Shown here: positions 35,401 through 45,800 of the stretch, in pieces
Numbering within the stretch: the first letter of the stretch is position 1
How the letters are laid out: every line of letters starts with the position of its first letter
DNA from: Nepenthes gracilis
Lineage: Eukaryota > Streptophyta > Magnoliopsida > Caryophyllales > Nepenthaceae
Direction of reading: 5' to 3'
NCBI GenBank assembly: GCA_033239525.1
Contig: BSYO01000010.1
Coordinates: 15,654,042 to 15,718,041 of the forward strand
Length of the DNA stretch: 64,000 nt
Made by a program: the position numbers and the translations under genes
The notes under the pieces: generated by a model
Database searches by the model: none
What the model was told of the DNA's origin: nothing
What the model saw: only the letters and a program-made list of their open reading frames with translations

Positions 35401-38400
35401 GAAAATCTGCAAAACAAAAAAATATATATATATAATCTAAACAAGAAAATTAAAATGACAATCAAGCATCAATCATAATTTATATTCCATCCAAACTGTT
35501 TCAAAAAATTTTTGAAGTCAAATGGTGTACAGTTATCAATACTCGATTTAATTTGTTCACAAAGTTCACAATTCAGCTGATTCATGGCCTTTAATATTGT
35601 AAATTAGTCTGCTGGCTGAGAATTCAAGTCTTTTATTCTATTTAACAATTTTTCTTTTAGCTTGCTTTACTCAGTTTACCAACTGAATGTTATTTTCTTG
35701 TCCTTTTCTTTTCCAATTAAGAAATTACCATTAAATAGGTTCATAAATGGGGTAAAAAAATTAGATCATTGACAATGAAACCTGAAAACTGTTGGTTAGG
35801 GAATGTAATTTCATTGTTATTAGTGGTTAGATACAAAAAAAAATTTGTGGTAACAACTGTTTTTCATGTTGATCAATCTCATCAACATGAGTGTGGTTAG
35901 AACTGTTTAAACTAAAGGTATTATGCTATGATATTATTCTTGAATGAGTTTTAGGCTACTAGTTCAAGATCTTTTTAAAAAAAATATTCTGACATTGCAG
36001 TGATTGCATGACTGTGTGATTGCTACCACGATTGGAACCTGCCCAAGGATTTAGGGTGGTTTCCCATTTATTTAAGGTGGTTTCCCATTTATAGTTGATA
36101 TTATAGGTTTAATTGGTCTTTGTATTTCAGATATAACTCATCACGTTTTTCATTTGTATGTTTTTTCTCCTTTGTTCCCCCCCTTTGTTTTATTGTATAT
36201 TCATAAAAGTTCAGAATCTCATGGCAGTTATAAGTTTATGATGATCCCTTTAGAACCCTTTTGAGTAAGGGCATATGAAATGACTAGGAATACAGAATTG
36301 CGTAAAATTCTGAAGATCATGTTGTGAAAAGTTTGTATGATGAGAAAATTGAGCACCAATTGAACCTATTGGAGTAGTTTTGTTGATCAGTCATATAAGT
36401 CTGAGTCCAGACATTCAATTGCTTTGATTTCTGGATGCGACAGTTTACTTAAGGCAGTTATAGGATGGTGCTGGAGCAGCTATGTTTTAACAGTAGCAGC
36501 ATCTTTCATGGAAATTTTGGGTTGAAGTTGGTTGTTTTGTTGGTTGTATCTTTGTGATTATGGCTGGCCATCTATTTACTTGTTTTTGAGAGTGTAGATG
36601 ATACATCAAATATGCCAGAATATATATGGTGGAGAAGGATATAGATCAAGTCTTTGTTTATGTGTTTTTGGCAATTTTCTTCCTGACTGCGTCTATCTTA
36701 TCCGATCAACTGTGTAAGCTATAATGCCCTAGAAATTTCTAGTTCAGTTTGCAAATAAAATTGTGGAATTCTTACAATTGATTAATACTGTTCATTAGTT
36801 CTTGTACTCATCATCTTGTGAAAAATTTAACTTCTCTGTTTAGTACTCTAACTAGTCACTGTTTACTCAGAATAATTGCTGAAAAAATAGGGGAGATTAG
36901 TTTCAGTTTCCCTAGGTTTCTGATATTTTTTTTAAAAGCATCAGCATTTTTATTTCATTTTATGTATGTAATTATCTTGAAGTTATTAACAAGGGACACA
37001 AGAAACATCTTGTTGTTTTGACCTTTTATTTTTAATTTTCTTGCAGGTTGTCAATGATGATGGTGCTGTATCCTTAATGATTAAGTGGCTATGCCTAATC
37101 ACCAATAAATAAATAAATGACTATTCCCCTGTGTTTCCATAATCAAGCTACGACACCCTCCTTTTGTCTTGTTCTTCCATTGGTGTAGGCCTATAATATA
37201 TTTTCCTATTTGCCAGGAGGCAAGGAAGATGTGGACATCACGAGTTAAAATTGGTTTATTTTGGGGAATTAAGGGTAGTTTGTCGGTGGGCTACCCACTT
37301 GCTCTTGAGTTCCAATCCCCTACCACCAAGAAAATTAAAATTTCCCCCTTTCTCTTCTCCCTTCTCATCTCTCAAAAATGGAAAAGAAAAGAAAGTCTTT
37401 GTTCATTCCAGTCACTAGATTTCTTCTGGACTCTGCTTACTTTGACAGTGAGTTAGGCATTTACTCCATTGTGATTCTTCTGACATTGGAAATATTTATC
37501 TACTTGTAAAACATTGAAGTAATTTACTGATATATGTTACCATTATTAGGTATACATAACTGTAGCTTCTTTTTATTGTGATGACCTTGTTTTGTATCAT
37601 AAATTACAATGAAGAGTATAATGGGTGATTTCCTTTAAAATGCTATGGATGATTATTTTCAATTGCCTCAAAGATAATCTGGAGTGCCTAAGTGCTAGGG
37701 TGATCACCCTATACATAGCTGTAGCTCCTTTTTATTGTGAAGACCTTGTTTTGTATCATAAATTGCAATGAAGAGTATAATGGGTGATTTCCTTTAAAAT
37801 GCTATAGATGATTTTTTTCAATTGCATCAAAGATAATCGGGAGTGCCTGAAGTGCTTAGGTGACCACCTCTTTTCTTACTTCTCCTTCCGGACATCTTTT
37901 CCAAATGTGGATGCTACCTATACATGTATATATATTGAATGCTATGCGAAAACTAATATCCACGGAATATTAATGGGCTGATGGGTAAGAATTTTTCCTT
38001 GACTAAAATTTTACCAGCTTCTTCCGTGTGCAATTAATGCAGCGTGTGCTGCACTCGTAGATGCCGGAATCCCCCTGAAGAATCTTGCTGGTACTTAAGA
38101 GCAACTTCATTCTCATCTGATAAAATTGTGGCTGCATTTCGCATGCTAACATTGTTTCTGCAGTTGCAATATGCTGTTGTGTGGCAGAAAGTGGATATGT
38201 TATACTAGATCCAACAAAGCATGAAGAGGAGGTTAGTCTGTTTTACTTCGTTTTAATCTATAACCTGTTGGTATCTTATGATTTTTTCTGCTTAATTCCA
38301 TTGATCTGGAATGATTATGCATTGTTGTACTTCACAATTGTTAATAAACATATATTGAATGAAAGAATACTACAACGGGCTTCTTGCAAATTCCAAATTG

Positions 38401-40495
38401 GACAACAACTAACATGGTATTGCATGTAATCAATTGATCAAATGCATCTCTGTGAAGATATTGTTCTAGTATAAAATTGTCCATCGCTAGGTATACAAAG
38501 ATTTTATGTGCTGAACTACAAAAATTAGCTATTTCTTAAGAAATTCATGTAATGGCAGAAAATGAAGGCATTTGTACATTTGGTGTTTCCAAATTCAGTC
38601 AAAGCAGTCCTTCCAGAAGAATCGTTATGTGTGAATAGTGAACCATGGGAGCATGGGATCCTCACATCTGTTACTCGTGGTGTCATGTCAGGTGTGCCAT
38701 ACGAGTAATTCTTTCTCCATTAGGTTGGGTCTCTGTGTTTTATGTCCTATGATTACTGACTTCTCCGTCTCTGTTCATTAATTGAAGCTTCAAATGTTAT
38801 GATTTAGATAAATGTCTGTTGTAGGTGTATTGTTTTCTCATCAAGATTGTTATTTGAATAGTGATGAATGTGAAGGGGGTTCATTTCATGCATTACTTGT
38901 ATGATTTTGTTGTGGAAGCATGGATGAAGAGATTGGTATCCATGTTGATCGCAGTCATATTCGGTGATATATATCAATATTGGGCACAAATTCTTTTGTG
39001 AATCGGAACCAGAGTGGCATATCACAAATTCTAATTTTTTGACCTTTATTGCGACATATCACAATTTGTTGAAATGTTGGGAAATATTAGAATTTCTTCC
39101 CATGATTGGAAGTGCTTTATGTCAGTAATACTTACAGCTTTGATGACATCATTGTTATCATTTTATAATAATAAAGGATATTCCAGTTTAGCTCCATGAA
39201 AGCAGGATTAAAGAACTAACATTAAATAGCGGAAGAAATTACCTTCTGAGCTGGGCTTGGGAATTCCGTGTCCAGCTTTGGGTTAGAGAAGTTGTATGGT
39301 GGTCTCATTCCATGCTTCTCTGCTAATGCATCTTTTTTAAGTTTCACTATTGTCATAATTGCAAATCTCCAGCCTTAATTTTGCAGTAACAACTGATCCT
39401 CATCCATTCGAGATTTTTTGTTGGACACATTGAATGAAATATTAGTATTAGGCCCTCCAATACTAATATTTTTTATTTTGTGAAAAAATAGGATATTTTG
39501 TTATATTGGCAATATATTGCCCATTGCTGCCATTATGGCCAATATTTCCTATGACTTTATTCTCTTTTTCTTTGTTCAATATCCTGAACGGCTAAACTAC
39601 TTAAATTTTTTTCTTTATTGCAAATTTAACACACAAATAATTTCTAAACCTTAATCTCACATTTTTAACTTCAATTTGTATTATGTAACTGTATTTTCTT
39701 AGTGATATTTGTTGTTTATTCCAACATCATTGCTAAAATTAAGTTTATTTCATGTTATTTTTGTCATTATGTCCCTTACTAGTGTGTTTTTATTATTTAA
39801 ATGTTGATTCATTGAATATTAACTATAATCCTTTAATATTTAAAACATGACTAAATATGGTTAAACTTTAGTCACGGATGGAAATTGTATCCCTTCTGAT
39901 TTTAATATATATCTCCTGATACGGCCAAGAATGATGCGACTACAATAGATACCGATGACAATATTTTAATCCATAGTTTGAAAAATGAGATTGCTTCTGC
40001 TTTGCCATTAGTTAGTTAGCCACGGTCCCTGACTTCCTCAGTGATCCAGACATTGATTTTTCTCAAGGGCATTCCCCGATTTCTATTGTTTTTGTGGTTT
40101 TAGTTTTGAGTGTTTTCTCTGATAATACACTCAAGATCTGTGCATATGTTTGAATTTGAACTCTCTAACCATTAGTCTAGTTTGTAGATTCTGATATTTG
40201 ATGCTCAAACAAATGCTCAAACATTATGATATTTGCCTTGTATATTATTGCATGATGATTGTCTTCACCATTTGTAATCTGTTTGTTTATTTCTATGACC
40301 TCGATTCATTCCTGGATCATCACCATAATGTTCCCTTGGTGCTTTATATTGATTTTCAATCCTTCTGTTATGTTGCTAGTGGATGATTATCTCTACTGTC
40401 TTGAAAGAGGACGAGCAGCAGCTGCAAAATTATCTGATTTTCTTCGAAGAAGCTTGCTGTCAGAACTTCTTTCAGATTCAACCAAAGCAGCTTGA
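26325..40495 (+). CDS. RRP46: exosome complex component RRP46 homolog, eight exons
   Basis: RNase PH-fold subunit of the six-membered ring of the RNA exosome, which processes and degrades RNA in nucleus and cytoplasm. Exons: 26,325-26,430; 30,193-30,306; 32,895-32,995; 37,047-37,067; 38,018-38,090; 38,164-38,231; 38,559-38,691; 40,380-40,495. All introns are GT-AG and phases agree, giving 243 residues, close to the roughly 240 of the Arabidopsis protein. The N-terminus [20 protein letters not shown], then [34 protein letters not shown] and [13 protein letters not shown], are RRP46 signatures. The start is the only ATG in frame with the conserved N-terminus. Plant ring subunits of this type are thought to be mostly non-catalytic. 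Intron 1 hosts a retrotransposon and intron 3 a plastid insert; the coding frame is intact. Confidence 0.95.
26758..27290 (-). repeat. 3' LTR of the gene-capturing element
   Basis: 533 bp, starting TGATGCATGC and ending GTAACA. It contains a purine-rich GGAAGAGGAAGACG-type segment whose apparent arginine-rich frames are not genes. Its match to 29,396-29,927 is continuous. Confidence 0.92.
27291..27430 (-). pseudogene. C-terminal tail of Ty3/gypsy pol
   Basis: The minus strand reads [16 protein letters not shown] directly before the 3' LTR. Tails of the type FPxFNLEDKVxFxGGG end the pol polyprotein of many plant chromovirus-like gypsy elements. Upstream, EASVWRFM in another frame recalls the EATWExM motif just before that tail. 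This tells which superfamily the element came from; the rest of pol is gone. Confidence 0.6.
27431..27545 (-). other. unidentified segment between pol tail and captured kinase piece
   Basis: Two overlapping minus-strand frames look protein-like ([16 protein letters not shown] and [13 protein letters not shown]) with one frame change between them. I cannot assign them. They could be remaining pol sequence or a third captured exon. Confidence 0.3.
27546..28227 (-). pseudogene. captured ABC1-family kinase fragment (ABC1K3-like), lacking the catalytic loop
   Basis: Minus-strand frames match plastid ABC1 kinases of the ABC1K3 type (plastoglobule atypical kinases acting on prenylquinone metabolism). 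The first part has [32 protein letters not shown] and [10 protein letters not shown]...[18 protein letters not shown]. The second has [40 protein letters not shown] and [20 protein letters not shown]. Between them, at about 27,922-27,930, roughly 70 residues are missing, including the HADPHPGN catalytic loop and the DFG metal site, and the frame shifts. The piece starts mid-protein. It cannot encode a kinase; it is a relic carried by the retrotransposon. Confidence 0.88.
28228..28690 (-). pseudogene. captured type II H+-pyrophosphatase fragment (AVP2-like N-terminus)
   Basis: The minus strand reads [45 protein letters not shown], a stop, then NRDGAKGFF, a stop, TQYGTISKM and, after a frameshift, [20 protein letters not shown] and [12 protein letters not shown]. 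This follows the N-terminal membrane segments of the Golgi/TGN type II H+-pumping pyrophosphatase (AVP2/VHP2). At GVAG (28,221-28,230) it switches in frame to the kinase fragment at DAVKVQ. Two stops and a frameshift make it non-functional. Confidence 0.85.
28691..29085 (-). other. unassigned interior of the gene-capturing element
   Basis: No protein family recognised in either strand. It may be the 5' part of the captured pyrophosphatase gene (intron or UTR) or gag leader sequence. Confidence 0.4.
29086..29364 (-). pseudogene. short gag-like frame
   Basis: A 92-codon minus-strand frame begins 15 bp inside the primer site: [19 protein letters not shown], later [14 protein letters not shown] and a proline-rich end. 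The position and helical N-terminus followed by a proline linker resemble the start of gypsy gag. It stops before any capsid or zinc-knuckle region, so it is truncated. Confidence 0.5.
29379..29395 (-). promoter_or_regulatory. primer-binding site of the gene-capturing element
   Basis: The minus strand reads TTGGTGCTTTCATTGAG directly abutting the 5' LTR end at 29,396. The position and leading TTGG are right for a tRNA primer site and set the orientation as minus. Confidence 0.75.
29396..29927 (-). repeat. 5' LTR of the gene-capturing element
   Basis: 532 bp matching 26,758-27,290. The inner end reads TAATAC instead of TGATGC, a mutated TG dinucleotide. The outer end GTAACA is followed by the target-site copy TTTTA. 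Confidence 0.92.
30193..30306 (+). CDS. RRP46: RRP46 exon 2
   Basis: Acceptor CAACTAG, then GTGATACC. Encodes [20 protein letters not shown] and [10 protein letters not shown]. Donor GTGAGT. Confidence 0.93.
32484..32738 (+). repeat. decayed tandem duplicate of the RRP46 exon 3 region
   Basis: About 255 bp directly preceding and matching 32,739-33,000: GAAAGGCTTYCAATT, GCTATTCATTG, AAGTAGAGAAAG and TATGAGATG occur in both in the same order. The pseudo-exon (about 32,647-32,735) starts with an inserted T that creates an immediate in-frame TAA stop, so splicing it in would truncate RRP46. Confidence 0.85.
32895..32995 (+). CDS. RRP46: RRP46 exon 3
   Basis: Acceptor GTGTAG, then GGAAAGTAGAG. 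Encodes [20 protein letters not shown] and [10 protein letters not shown], core RNase PH-fold sequence. Donor GTGAGG. Confidence 0.93.
33880..34600 (+). other. plastid DNA insertion in RRP46 intron 3
   Basis: 34,225-34,600 matches the chloroplast inverted-repeat spacer between 16S rRNA and trnI-GAU and the first part of the trnI intron: TGGCGACATGGGGGC, CTCTCGCTTTTGGCATAGCG, TTAGCTCAGCGGTAGAGCGC and TGTTCGAACCGGGGTTTG. The left part (about 33,880-34,225, AATGCATTCATTTTCTCTGC, CGGAGTGAAACAAGGGATCT) also looks plastid-derived, perhaps from another inverted-repeat spacer joined to it. It carries substitutions, so it is an older transfer. Confidence 0.8.
34325..34361 (+). pseudogene. plastid trnI-GAU 5' exon, degraded nuclear copy
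   Basis: GGACTATTAGCTCAGCGG and AGAGCGCGCCCCTAATAA correspond to the 5' half of plastid tRNA-Ile(GAU). The anticodon GAT has become AAT, and the second exon is absent. Inside a plant nuclear intron it cannot produce a tRNA. Confidence 0.75.
37047..37067 (+). CDS. RRP46: RRP46 exon 4, 21-nt microexon
   Basis: Acceptor TTGCAG, then GTTGTCAATGATGATGGTGCT, then GTATCC. Encodes seven residues, VVNDDGA, in phase 0 on both sides. They match the VVHDDG stretch of other plant RRP46 proteins, so the exon is required for a normal fold. Confidence 0.88.
37551..37868. repeat. tandem duplication, two copies of 159 bp, in RRP46 intron 4
   Basis: TATACATARCTGTAGCTYCT starts both copies, at 37,551 and 37,710. 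Over 90 percent identical by eye. Intronic and non-coding. Confidence 0.9.
38018..38090 (+). CDS. RRP46: RRP46 exon 5
   Basis: Acceptor TTACCAG. Encodes [20 protein letters not shown] and KNLA. Donor GTACTT. Confidence 0.92.
38164..38231 (+). CDS. RRP46: RRP46 exon 6
   Basis: Acceptor CTGCAG. Encodes [20 protein letters not shown] and EEE. Donor GTTAGT. Confidence 0.92.
38559..38691 (+). CDS. RRP46: RRP46 exon 7
   Basis: Acceptor ATGGCAG. Encodes [20 protein letters not shown] and [13 protein letters not shown]. Donor GTGTGC. Confidence 0.92.
40380..40495 (+). CDS. RRP46: RRP46 exon 8, with stop codon
   Basis: Acceptor TTGCTAG. Encodes [20 protein letters not shown], an LRRSLL-type tail, and TGA at 40,493-40,495. 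Confidence 0.92.
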
Positions 40496-40622
40496 TTTCG
40501 ATCTGATTTTTGTCCTATTTCAGTAGCTAGGAACTTCTCTTGGCTTTAAAAGAGTCCCTGAAAAAATTGTATGTTTAGTATCAGAAAAAAATCAACTTAT
40601 TTATGGTCTTCTGCATTAGGAA

Positions 40623-40653
<31 letters not shown>

Positions 40654-40657
40654 AAAA
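40623..40657. repeat. homopolymer tract C21 A14
   Basis: A pure run of 21 C directly followed by 14 A, 130 bp after the RRP46 stop codon. Length in the real genome is uncertain because such runs sequence poorly. Confidence 0.9.
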
Positions 40658-41033
40658 ATCTATTGGTACTCCTCTGTATTAAGCAGAGATGTAGGAGACA
40701 TATCATCCAATTGAAAATTTTAGGCGTGTTCATCAAGCCGTTTGAGTCTCATTTTATTGCGTAGTGACAATTCAGAATTTACCTTTGTGGTCATATGTTA
40801 TAACTATGAATTTCTCCATGCAAGTTGTGGAACATTCTGGCTGTGAATTATACCAAATATTGAACTTCAGAATTCAGAAGTGATACAAATTTTGAGCGGC
40901 ATTTGCTGTGTGGTTAGTTGCTTGTAGATGGGCTGGGGGCAATAGTGACATTAGGTGTCCTGGCATCCTTGTTTGATGCCACCAATTGGGTTCACTCTTG
41001 CTTGCTCTTTGGTGTTGTCACAATGAAATTGAA

Positions 41034-41395
41034 GGGTATGGTCTGTAGGGTTAGCAGGCCTTTGTTAGGTTCACAAAGGGCATGGCTGGTAGGGCAACCT
41101 GCCTTCTTTGGTCCATGAAGGGCATGGTCTGTTGGATAACCTGCCTCTGTTGGGTACATGAAGGGCATGGCCTGAAGGGCAGCTTTTCTTCTTTGGGTAC
41201 ATGAAGGGCATGGCCTGAAGGGCAACTTTTCTTCTTTGGGTCTATTAAGGGCATGGTTTATAGGACAACCTGCCTTCTATGGGTCCATGAAGGGCATGAC
41301 TTGTAGGGCAACCTGCCTTCTATGGGTCTATGAAGGGTTCATGTGGCACATGGCCTCTAGGTTTATCTGCCTTTGTTAGGTTGGTGAGGTCTTGA
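41034..41395. repeat. 43-bp minisatellite, about eight copies
   Basis: Units begin GGGCATGG at 41,034, 41,078, 41,120, 41,163, 41,206, 41,249, 41,292 and 41,335, spaced 42-44 bp. The outer copies are diverged. Open frames on both strands arise from the repeat and are not genes. Confidence 0.92.
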
Positions 41396-42473
41396 TTAGT
41401 AGCAAGGTTAGATTATATATTTTGATTAATGGAAAGGTTAAGCGGAAAAAATAAGTATTTATTATAAGTGGAATTTTTGGGAATATAATAGGATAATCTT
41501 ACTCTATTTAGGATAAAAAATCAAGATAGTTATTCCATTCTTATTTTAATTTTCAGTTATGGATTAATTTTGATATAATTGATCACGGCTATTGGCTAAC
41601 CGGCCTTTACGGTAAAAAACCCTAGTGATTGATAGATTCATTTCAAAAGTATACATAAAATTAGGTCTGATTAAAACTAATATGTTGGAATGCCTATGAA
41701 TGATGATAATGTTCTGTTTCATTTTTGTACAACTTGAGTCTAACCTGATTTTTGTTAGTTGTACATGCCTTTTTATTCGGTATGAATCATTATGACTTAA
41801 ATATCTCTGTTTATCTTTCTTAGAAAAAAAAATATATTAGATAAATTTACTTGTGTAAAATTAGCTGTTTCTGTCAATTGTAGTAATATATTTTCTTTAT
41901 AGTCAGTAAGTAGGCAAGAGGATAAACTCATGATCACTTGGCCAGCCATCATGCATCAATCATCCTAAGAAGCTTTGAAGTGGAAAATTTTCATTTGAGT
42001 GCTGCTGTTTGATGAGGACTGTCGATATATACCGCCACGTGGGAGGCGGTTGATAGCCAACACTAACACTGGCCTCCTACAATGAGCATCCACTTCTGGT
42101 GAGCCAATCGCCAAGAAATCACGGTGATCAATTAACAGTATAGTTGGCACAATGAATGATGGAAGTGATAAAAATGATCTTTTATATGATATAATAGAAG
42201 GCAAAGTTTAGTGATCTGACCTTTCTTAGATCTTGTTCATAGAAGAGAGTTTTATATGTCAAGTTGTCTTTTTTGTGTCGCGTGATGCCAAAAGAGTCCT
42301 ACGTTTGCTGACTCCTGGACTATTTGCCATCAAATTAACATATTGCAGGCAAAACAAAAGCACATTTTTAGTCAAACTTTAACAAGATAAACACATACTG
42401 CATCAAGTTGCCATGTCATGAAAAAAGAAAAAAGAAAAGAGAACACGGTGGTCAAGCTAAATTACATGACAGT
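41396..42473. other. intergenic region between RRP46 and the TIP gene
   Basis: No gene recognised. It contains a short palindrome CCGCCACGTGGGAGGCGG with a G-box core (CACGTG) near 42,033. It serves as the 3' flank of both convergent genes. Confidence 0.5.
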
Positions 42474-42851
42474 CTAGAAATTCTCATCTGCTGTGGGAAC
42501 AGGATGATGAGATCGAATGATGAAGAAATTCTCGTAGATCAGGCCGGCAAGCCCACCACCGATCAGGGGGCCGACCCAATACACCCAGTGATCGGTCCAG
42601 TCACCAGAGATCAATGCGGGCCCAAAGGATCTTGCCGGGTTCATAGAAGCCGCGGAGAAGGCTCCACCGGCAAAGATGTTTGCGCCCACCACAAGCCCGG
42701 TTAGCAAAGGGCCCAGGCCCTCAAGTGAGCCCTTCTTTGGGTCGACGATTGTCGCGTAGACTGTGAAGAGCAACGAGAACGTCAGAATCACCTCCATCAA
42801 CACCCCTTGTAAAGCGTCTATCCCGCTTGCAAGCGTGTGCACTGGTGTCGC
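42474..42851 (-). CDS. TIP4;1: TIP exon 3, with stop codon
   Basis: The minus-strand acceptor GGCAG precedes GCGACACCAGTGCAC. Encodes [30 protein letters not shown] and the second NPA. Only one copy of this exon is in the window. Confidence 0.92.
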   Translation of the reverse strand, partial: ATPVHTLASGIDALQGVLMEVILTFSLLFTVYATIVDPKKGSLEGLGPLLTGLVVGANIFAGGAFSAASMNPARSFGPALISGDWTDHWVYWVGPLIGGGLAGLIYENFFIIRSHHPVPTADENF

Positions 42852-45800
42852 CTGCCGTGACCAATCAGTTTATTACACGTCATTCTTTTTTAGTATTGCA
42901 ATAAAATATAAATATATTAATTTATTTATTTTTAAAAATAAGTCAGAAATATGATTGGGTGAAAATTAAAAGAAATCAAATGGTGGTGGTGGCCGGGTCC
43001 GTGACAGGCAGGGACGGTGATATTTAAACTAAGGGTTTTTTAATTAATTTTTTTTTCAAAATTATTTAAAAAGTATGTATATTGATATGTTCGAGGAATT
43101 TGATTATAGCACAGATTAGGAGGATCGAAATTTATTCATCGGGTTTTAAGCAAGTACAGTCTTTGTACATCTTTAATCTAAATACTGTACAATATAAAAT
43201 ACAGTCAAAAGATTTGGTGAAAATCACTCCTCGATATATTTTTCGACGCTCAAATTAGTATCATCCTTAAAAAAAAAGAAAAAAAGATGATAAAAGATTA
43301 AGAGTTCATTATTATGTTTATGATTTGAATTTATATTTTTATGAAAACGTATTAGTTTGAGAGAAAGAGAGAGAACACCATTGGCATTTTTTAATCGCTT
43401 TTTATTTGTCTGAAATGCTGACCCATTTTTTTGTTAAAAAGAAGGGTTTTTTATAGAAGTTGGGGGATAATTGACTCCTCTCGTCAACCGTCCGAGAAAC
43501 TATCGGGCGAATAAGGGTTAACCCAACTGGTGATTTCAATCAACACCCAAGGCCGTTACTATGAGATAAGAATAGGAAATCGTTTCGACAGTTAGGTTGG
43601 TTTCGTCTATTCTTCAAGAGCAAACCGCTTAAGGCCGTCGAAAGTGTTGATCGAATTAGGTCGTACGGGTGGTTTGGGCCGCTGAAATTTGTATCTTGGA
43701 CTAAATTTACTTTGGGTCTATTTTATTTGGACCATCGGCCATAATATTCATTACTAATCCCCCATATCAAGAGTCCTGAAACTTAACCTTCTGATATGAT
43801 GTCCGAAGGCAACTTTTGTCTGAACCTGAGGTCCTAGTTTGATGAGCTTCATTGGCTCGTTGAACAAGAACTTTCAGTTTGAAGGTTCTCATCAAACAAG
43901 GGCAATTAAATTGACGGTATTTATCCTTGCAGTCAGTTGCAGCATTAAATGCAAGCTTCTTCGAGTCCTGTGCCATTATTAGAAACGCGCAAGTCATCAT
44001 TGCTGACGTTGAGTGATTTGACATGCGACAAAGCTAATGGGTAGTCGACACGTATCATAATCATGATGAGGCGCGTCTTTTAAATTTCAAACCCAATGAT
44101 GTCGTTTCAACCCATACACCCCGCCTATAAATAGGTTTTCAAACCATTATTCCACACTTTCAAATCCTTTCGCATTTTTCTTCTCATTCGAAAATTTTTC
44201 TCACCACCTTCTTCGCTGCCAAAAACCTTTCTTCTCAATGACTCCTGACGTCAACGACATTCAATCTATTTTAATTTCTAACAATGTCAAATATCTCTGA
44301 GTTTGGTATAGAATTTCAAGTTTGATGATATACCTCCTGCCTAAAGTCAATGGGAGAGCTCCTTCTCTTCCAAAGGCTACATGTGGGTCACTGAGACCCA
44401 CATGAAAGACGGTCTTCAATTTCCTCTGCGTTGGAACTGTACAAAATAATGGTGGACCTTCACGTTTCAGTAGCTAGATTATAACCAAACATCGTGAAAT
44501 ATATCATTTTTTTATACGTTTTCCTCGCGTTCATAGCCTAGCACTTAACACCATGGCCGTGAAAGTTATTTTTTGTTTCCATCACAGTTCGGGGCGGATT
44601 CTTGTCTAGGATTATCTTGATCTTTTCAGAGTTTGCTTTAATTCCTCGATGTGAAACAATGAAACCCAAAAATATTTTCAATGTCACTCTAAACATACAT
44701 TTCATTGGATTGAGCTTCACCTAGTACGTCCGAAAGACATTGAATGCCTCATCCAATTTGCGAATATGTTCATTGGTTGCTCTTCTATTGACGAGCATGT
44801 TGTCCACATACACTTTCATATTTTGTCCGATCTGAACCTAAAATATTTTGTTAATCAGCCGTTGATAAGCGGCACTGACATTCTTTAGATCGAATGGTAT
44901 AACTTTATAACATTATATCCCTTAGTCGATCATGAATGTCGTGTGTTTCTCGTCCTCTAAACTCATCCAAATATGATTATAACCTGAGTACGCATCCATG
45001 AAACTCAATAGTTTGTGTTCGGATGTTGAGTCTATGAGCAAATAATCCTTAGTAATTGAAAACTGTCCTTCGGATATACTTTGTTGATGTCTATGAAATC
45101 AATGCACATCTTCCACTTTACATTACTTTTCTTGACCATAACCACATTAAATAACCAGTCCGGATATTGAACTTTCCTGATGAATCCAGCATCAAGTAAT
45201 TTCTTCACCTCCTTACGAATGGGGATCAGCTTTTCAATCGAATAAGTCCTTTACTTCTACCAAATTGGCTTATGATCGGGACTTAAGCCAAACTTATGGA
45301 CCATTATTTCAGTCGGTATCTCTGGCATATCGCTAGGTATCCAAATAAAGACGTCACAATTCTATCAAAGAAAGTCGATAAATTTACTTCTGAGGGGTTC
45401 GGATAGAGAACTTTTAATTTGTATTTACTTTTCTGGATCATTAGGGTCAAAAGGGATTCAATATGTAAACTCTTCAAACTAAGCTTACAAGAATATGGTC
45501 TCATCACAGAAGTCAAGATCTTCGATCAGTTGATTGGGGGGTGTCTGAGTGATTTAGGATAAGTAACATACCCGCTCAGTCACCTGATCACCAAGAGCTT
45601 CTCCAATATCGAACGGAGTCAGAAACTTTATCTTCAAATGCAGGATCGAAGTCATTACTCTAAATGCCATTAAATAGGGACATCCGAGAATAATATTGTA
45701 GACCGACGGGAGGTCTACTACTAAGAAAGAAAATATCTTGGTAGCCATCCTTGATTAGGTGCCTAGCGTAACTTCGAGCTGGACGACCCCTTGGATAGGT

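Noticed and set aside
40918..41254. Open frames over the minisatellite on both strands
   Set aside because: The frames follow the repeat unit and show no conserved domain.
41034..41395. CRISPR-like array
   Set aside because: The units are contiguous 43-bp tandem repeats without spacers, in a plant nuclear genome.
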